A stretch of DNA of 64,000 bases from Triglochin maritima (lineage: Eukaryota > Streptophyta > Magnoliopsida > Alismatales > Juncaginaceae): contig OY821786.1 of the NCBI GenBank assembly GCA_963682175.1, forward strand, positions 20,637,501 through 20,701,500, read 5' to 3'. Positions within the stretch are counted from its first letter, which is position 1. Each line of letters opens with the position of its first letter. Positions 59,995 to 64,000 of this stretch are shown here, piece after piece. The notes beneath the pieces were generated by a model. It was not told where the DNA came from. It saw only the letters and a list, made by a program, of their open reading frames with translations, and did no database searches. The position numbers and the translations under genes were made by a program.

Positions 59995-60788
59995 TGTAAT
60001 GACCCAAACCTTTGTAATGGATTAATGGTGATTAGGGTGCTAATTGGAGTGATTTGCATGGGAGTTGGGGGAAGGAATAGTGGAGGCATGGGATGAGGTG
60101 AGAGAAATGGGGTTGCTGTCACTGTTGCTATCGTTGTTGCTGTGGTTGCTACTGTTGTTGTTGCTGTTGCTGTGCTGTTGGTGAGGTGTTGAGAGACGTG
60201 GGAGGCTTGGGTTGAGGTGATGGTTGGTTGCAATAAGAGGATACCCACACTTTCTCCGTTTCTTTTCTTCTTCACAAACCTTCTCCTTCCTTTCAACCAC
60301 CTCTCTCTCTCCCTCAGTTTCACTTTCACCGGAGGCGAGCTTGGAAGATGGCGGAGTCGCAGGCTTGGCGCGTGTGGAGGTTGACGCGAGGAGGAGGAGG
60401 ACGTGCGTGAGGTCGTGGTCTCGAGGTGCCGTCGTGATAGCTTCGGTGTTCTTCGTCGTTCTTCAAGTGAGGTATGCCAAGTTCTTGCATTAGAGGCCTT
60501 AGTGATCACCCACGTTGGGGTGATGTTTTGGTGGGTCGCGGGAGGTCGGAGACCTCGCCGGCGACGTGTCTGGGCGTCAAACCTCGGCTGGCGCGAGGTT
60601 GAAGACGTCTGTCGGTCGACCGGGTCCCTTGGACGGTCGACCGAGCGTAGTGCTTTTAGTCTGCCTGTCGTGTTTCGGTCGACCGTGTCCTTGTGTTCGG
60701 TCGACCGTAACTTTAGTGTACCGGTAGGATATTCGTTTTCGGTCGACCGTTTGATGACATAGAGAATAATAGGTTGACCCTGTAAGTT
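59995..60788 (+). repeat. Gy-4 3' LTR, truncated
   Basis: Matches 57134-57927 with only a few differences, then departs at GTAAGTT into unrelated AT-rich DNA. Confidence 0.9.
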
Positions 60789-60811
60789 AATTTAAACCTA
60801 TTGCTTAAAAC

Positions 60812-60895
60812 TATGTGTTCCCATGGTGCATTGGTTCAACGTTATGGGAACTCACTTGGAGATCCAGGGATAGAATCCCGTTAATTTAACTTTTG
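60812..60895 (+). repeat. tRNA-like, possible SINE head
   Basis: TGGTGCATTGG (60824-60834) fits the pol III A box and GGATAGAATCC (60868-60878) matches 9 of 11 positions of the B box, 44 bp apart. No poly-A tail or duplication was found. An antisense tRNA-like stretch (AATCGAACTCACGACC) lies near 60939-60954. Confidence 0.35.
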
Positions 60896-60959
60896 CTGAA
60901 ATTTGAAAAAAATGAATAAAACGTTGGACATAATCGAACTCACGACCTACACAAACGAA

Positions 60960-61832
60960 CCATCTACTGCTAACAACCACGCCAACGTAAAACTTTTGCA
61001 TATTCGGGATTTTTTAATGTATTGATAGATCGTTTAACCGTATCTGGTGCTCTAAACTTTTAGTCCCACGTCGCATGAATATACTTCTCACTTCCACTCT
61101 ATAAGGTAAACTACCATACCATCCATCATTAAACTTTTTTTTCCACCTTTTGTGATTGTGAGATTTAATTTCCCATCTTGTTTACGCTAATGGAATATTT
61201 ATTCCGAGGAATGTGATTAAAAAATTCTCGAATTAGTTTGGCTTGTTTATTAAGAATATTACTTTCCATAGATATTTTCGTTTTGTAATATTTTGTTTCC
61301 TGAACTTTAAAATTCTATTATTTTAACACAAAAAGTCTTAATTTTTTTTTTGCTTAGGTTGTTTTTGTTCCAACTTTAAAAAAAAAATGTAGGTTCATGT
61401 TCTATGTACCTATGGTAGCAGAGCAACACCTTAAAAAACAAGTTGATGTTAAAAGTTTAAAATTATCCTACAAACGTAACCTATGTTGTGAATCACTAGG
61501 GTTGCCTAATGTGTGCGTTCTTTTTAGTTCAGTATATAACTATATTGGTTTTGTTATCTTAAGTAATACTTTTGATTTGAGAGTTTGAGATCTTAGAAAT
61601 GTAAGGAATTTAAACAACTTTTGAGCACAAACAAGAGGACATGATGAGGAAATTGAGCATGCATGAGGTCCAAGCGAATTTTGACGATAGCAAACTTATA
61701 TTGAGTTTCAATGATAGGTTTTCGATGAGGAATGTAGTGAAAACTGTAGATCAACCCACCTTCCATGGTGGATTTGGAATGTGTCAACATGTTGACGTTG
61801 AATTAGGGGAAAAGGTGGTGGATTCGAGCTCT
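60960..61832. other. Unassigned AT-rich sequence
   Basis: About 870 bp with T- and A-runs. A 65-codon frame at 61641 has no known motif. No terminal repeats are seen. Confidence 0.45.
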
Positions 61833-62185
61833 CACTAGTGCAGAATTGGCTTTACTCGTCGCCAAATAGACGTCGGCCGTTATAACAACCGACGTCTAGT
61901 GTGGAGAGGACAGAATAGACGTCGGCTGGAATGGAAGCCGACGTCTATGCGACACTATAGACGTCGGGTGTAGGAATAACACATTTAACCGACGTCTATA
62001 GTGTATAGACGTCGACCTTTAGACGTCGGTGTTTTAGTACCTTGTGAATCCGACGTCTATAGGGTATAGACGTCAGCCTATAGACGTCGGACGTAATGTA
62101 AGGCCGACGTCTATACGCCAACCATATAGACGTCGAGGTATAGACGTTGGCGTTATGGAATATCCGACGTATATAGGTCTTAAAG
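61833..62185 (+). mobile_element. CACTA-3: left end of a CACTA element related to CACTA-1
   Basis: CACTAGTGCAGAATTGGC at 61833 matches the CACTA-1 terminus. It is followed by about fifteen ATAGACGTCGG/CCGACGTCTAT repeats in both orientations up to 62180. A GC-rich leader-like stretch follows (62220-62560). The opposite terminus is not in the window, so the element is truncated or extends beyond 64000. Confidence 0.82.
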
Positions 62186-63304
62186 AAATCAGACAGACGC
62201 GCTTTCTTTCATTCATTTCAGTCGAAACCCACCCAAACCCTAGCCGTCCCGCGACCGAACTCTCCTCCGCGACCATCCTCCGACCGATCCGCACCATCTC
62301 CGGCACCGCAGCGAGCTCCCAAGCGCTCCTCCACTTCTCCGGCCCTCTTCTCCTTCTTCCTCCGTCTCTCTCCACATGTAGGTTTTAAGTTCGTTTTTGC
62401 TTGTTTTAAGTTCGTCTTTCTCCACATATTCTCTCTAACTTAGCCTCCTCCGCATGTAGCTTCCTCGTGTCGTTTACAGTCGTCTCCTCCGCGACGTCTT
62501 CGGGAACCACAAAGAGCTCCTCCGGCATCACAACTTTTCCCTCCTCTGGTTCGTGCTCAATTTTAGATCCTTAATTTAGGATTAGTTTAGACCAAGAATC
62601 CAACGCCAAATTAGGATTAGTTCACAATAATAACGTATTGATGCAAATATTGGTTAATGTGATAATCTAAGTGTATTGATGCAAATATCAACATTTAGAA
62701 TTCCTTTTATTTTCCAAGTTAATTAATGATTCAATTTGTTGGTGTGTAGCAAATGGTTTCCAAAGTAGAAAAAAAGAAATCAAAATTATGGATTGATGAT
62801 GTGTAATGGCATGAGTTGTATGGTCTTGATGTGGATGTACACTCTTGACATGTAGACGTGATAAGCAACTTCTTCTCGGAGTTTTTTTGCATGTGTGTTA
62901 TGTGTTGATATTTGATAAACATATTCATTGGATTGATTTAGTTTGGATTGAGTTGGGTTGGTTGGATGATTTAACCAAACTTTGTTTTCATTGGATTGAT
63001 TTGGTTTGGATTATGTTAAGAATTTGGTTTGGATTGAGTAGAGAAATACATAATGTGAATGTGATTAGATAACTAGATATACATTTTCTTGTTGATTTCA
63101 GGATTTGAAGAATTTTACATATCAAATTTTAAGTGGAGGTTCTGCCAAAATTTCAATAAAATTTTATTCCCAATTATTATTAATAACATGATAGTTTGTG
63201 TTTAAAATGTTTTTCTGTCAATTCAAGTAATTAGTTTTAATACTTGATTTTAATATTTTAAATGTTTATTACCTTAATTTATTGAATTTTTAATATTATG
63301 ATAA
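62186..63304. other. Probable CACTA-3 interior, no gene recognised
   Basis: 62220-62560 is C/T-rich with AAACCCTAGCCG, like a 5' leader. 62570-63300 is AT-rich with an imperfect repeat of TTTGGTTTGGATT motifs near 62930-63030. No transposase motif is seen. Confidence 0.4.
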
Positions 63305-63660
63305 TAACTCATTGCCCCCCTTAAACAACTTGGCCTTTAATAACCCAAAGCAAAAGATTAGACAATATTTGTTAAGTCATTCATCATATAGGATTTGCAT
63401 GCATTGTATTTTTCTATTATTTACGATTTCTATCGTAGATTGCTGGCGTAAGGTACGTACTATCTTTCACTCATCATTCATTAGAAAGCACGCATTAGTT
63501 AGTAGGACTTGCATTGGAACAAGAGTGAGGTGAGTGTTTGTTTGGTGTGTTGTTTGTTAGATTAAGGTATGAAAAACACTTAGGGGGCAGTCACCTATAG
63601 GAGATGAGGTGGGGGATTTCATCACCCTTTCCTTCGGTCTCCAGACACACAAATTTGGGG
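63305..63660 (+). repeat. Isolated Athila-like leader fragment
   Basis: Matches 20225-20580 of the Gy-2 leader in order: CAACTTGGCC, GCATTAGTTAGTAGGA, ACAAGAGTGAG, GGTGGGGGATTTC. No LTR or primer site lies upstream and no gag follows, so it is a detached piece. Confidence 0.75.
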
Positions 63661-63693
63661 CCAAACTAATGCGTGACCATTTTCATTCTTTTC

Positions 63694-64000
63694 CACTATT
63701 ACAAAATGTAGTTTAATGACGCATTAATAAAGTCACTTGTATTAGAAATGACTAGAAAGACATATCTAGTCACTTTTAAATAAGTGTCATAGAAAAATAG
63801 GCTTTAATGACACTAAAGGTGATTTTGATGACACTTTTGAAGAAATTCCACGGGAAAAAATGCTTTGATATTTGTAAAAAAAATCATGAAAAACAAATAT
63901 TTTAAAGACATTTGAAAAGATATTTTATGCATGACAAATAAGTCCTTTTTGCTTCATTTGAGTCATTTCTTCTTGCATTTCAGTCTTTTTCTCTTCCTTT
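63694..64000 (+). mobile_element. CACTA-4: possible left end, cut by the window edge
   Basis: CACTATTACAAAATGTAG at 63694 is followed by AATGACRC, AAGTGTCAT and AATGACACT repeats in both orientations, a CACTA-like subterminal pattern. The right end and duplication cannot be seen. Confidence 0.45.

Larger units (their letters stand above)
57134..60788 (+). mobile_element. Gy-4: Ty3/gypsy (chromovirus-like) element reduced to LTRs and 240 bp
   Basis: A 5' LTR (57134-59754), primer site (59757-59768), a short interior ending in the last codons of pol and a polypurine tract (59982-59994), then a 3' LTR (59995-60788) that stops after about 794 bp. The shared LTR part (57134-57927 against 59995-60788) is nearly identical, so the internal deletion and 3' truncation did not require great age. 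No gag, RT or integrase remains. Confidence 0.85.

Noticed and set aside
62073..62375. Minus- and plus-strand frames of about 100 codons in CACTA-3
   Set aside because: They start in the subterminal GACGTC repeats and continue in a GC-rich leader. Overlapping frames on both strands argue against coding.

Overview
The window is repeat-dense nuclear DNA of a flowering plant. I find no host protein-coding gene, tRNA or rRNA gene that I can defend. It is built almost entirely from LTR retrotransposons and CACTA-type DNA transposons inserted into one another, so it looks like heterochromatin or an intergenic retrotransposon cluster. The gag/pol sequences and the primer-binding sites (initiator-Met type for Copia, a tRNA-Asp-like 18-mer for the Athila-like Ty3/gypsy elements) are typical of angiosperms. 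I cannot name the species.

Layout. 1-5940: a decayed Copia element (Co-1), entered just inside its 5' LTR. 5941-8337: AT-rich DNA with a self-complementary GGATAT-rich repeat and no gene. 8338-43177: a nested Athila-like block. The outermost element (Gy-1, minus strand) runs from a truncated 3' LTR at 8338 to a 5' LTR ending at 43177. It is interrupted by a truncated Copia element (Co-2, 11770-15937) and by a complete plus-strand element (Gy-2, 18484-37410, target duplication TTCCT). Gy-2 is itself interrupted by a young minus-strand element (Gy-3, 23861-30915, target duplication GAATG). Gy-3 keeps open gag and protease frames but has lost most of RT and all of RNase H and integrase. Gy-2 also carries in its gag a roughly 0.9 kb copy of neighbouring Gy-1 pol.

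43178-49586: an integrase fragment, then a hAT-like repeat split by a small CACTA element (45362-49167, duplication AAC). That CACTA holds a solo LTR (duplication GTAGC), which holds another solo LTR (duplication ACTAG). 49587-53613: a second CACTA element (duplication TAG) containing a Copia-type solo LTR (duplication GTTTA). 53617-57133: largely unexplained DNA with a TRIM at 55672-56002. 57134-60788: a Ty3/gypsy element reduced to a 2.6 kb LTR, about 240 bp of interior and a truncated second LTR. 60789-64000: a tRNA-like SINE candidate, two more CACTA ends and an isolated Athila-like leader fragment.

Most noteworthy signals. (1) The Athila-like elements carry a pair of GACCGCCAATTGGCGGTC-type palindromes phased exactly 21 bp apart. 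The pair lies in the LTR upstream of the TATA box, again 134-135 nt after the primer-binding site, and once more upstream of the ORF in the env position. In all three LTR pairs the 5' LTR has two copies and the 3' LTR one. (2) A GGGGGGC heptamer at the gag/protease junction of Gy-1 and Gy-3 looks like a -1 frameshift site. (3) Arrays of CGGTNNACCG dyads occur in several unrelated LTR families, mostly just upstream of TATA-like sequences.
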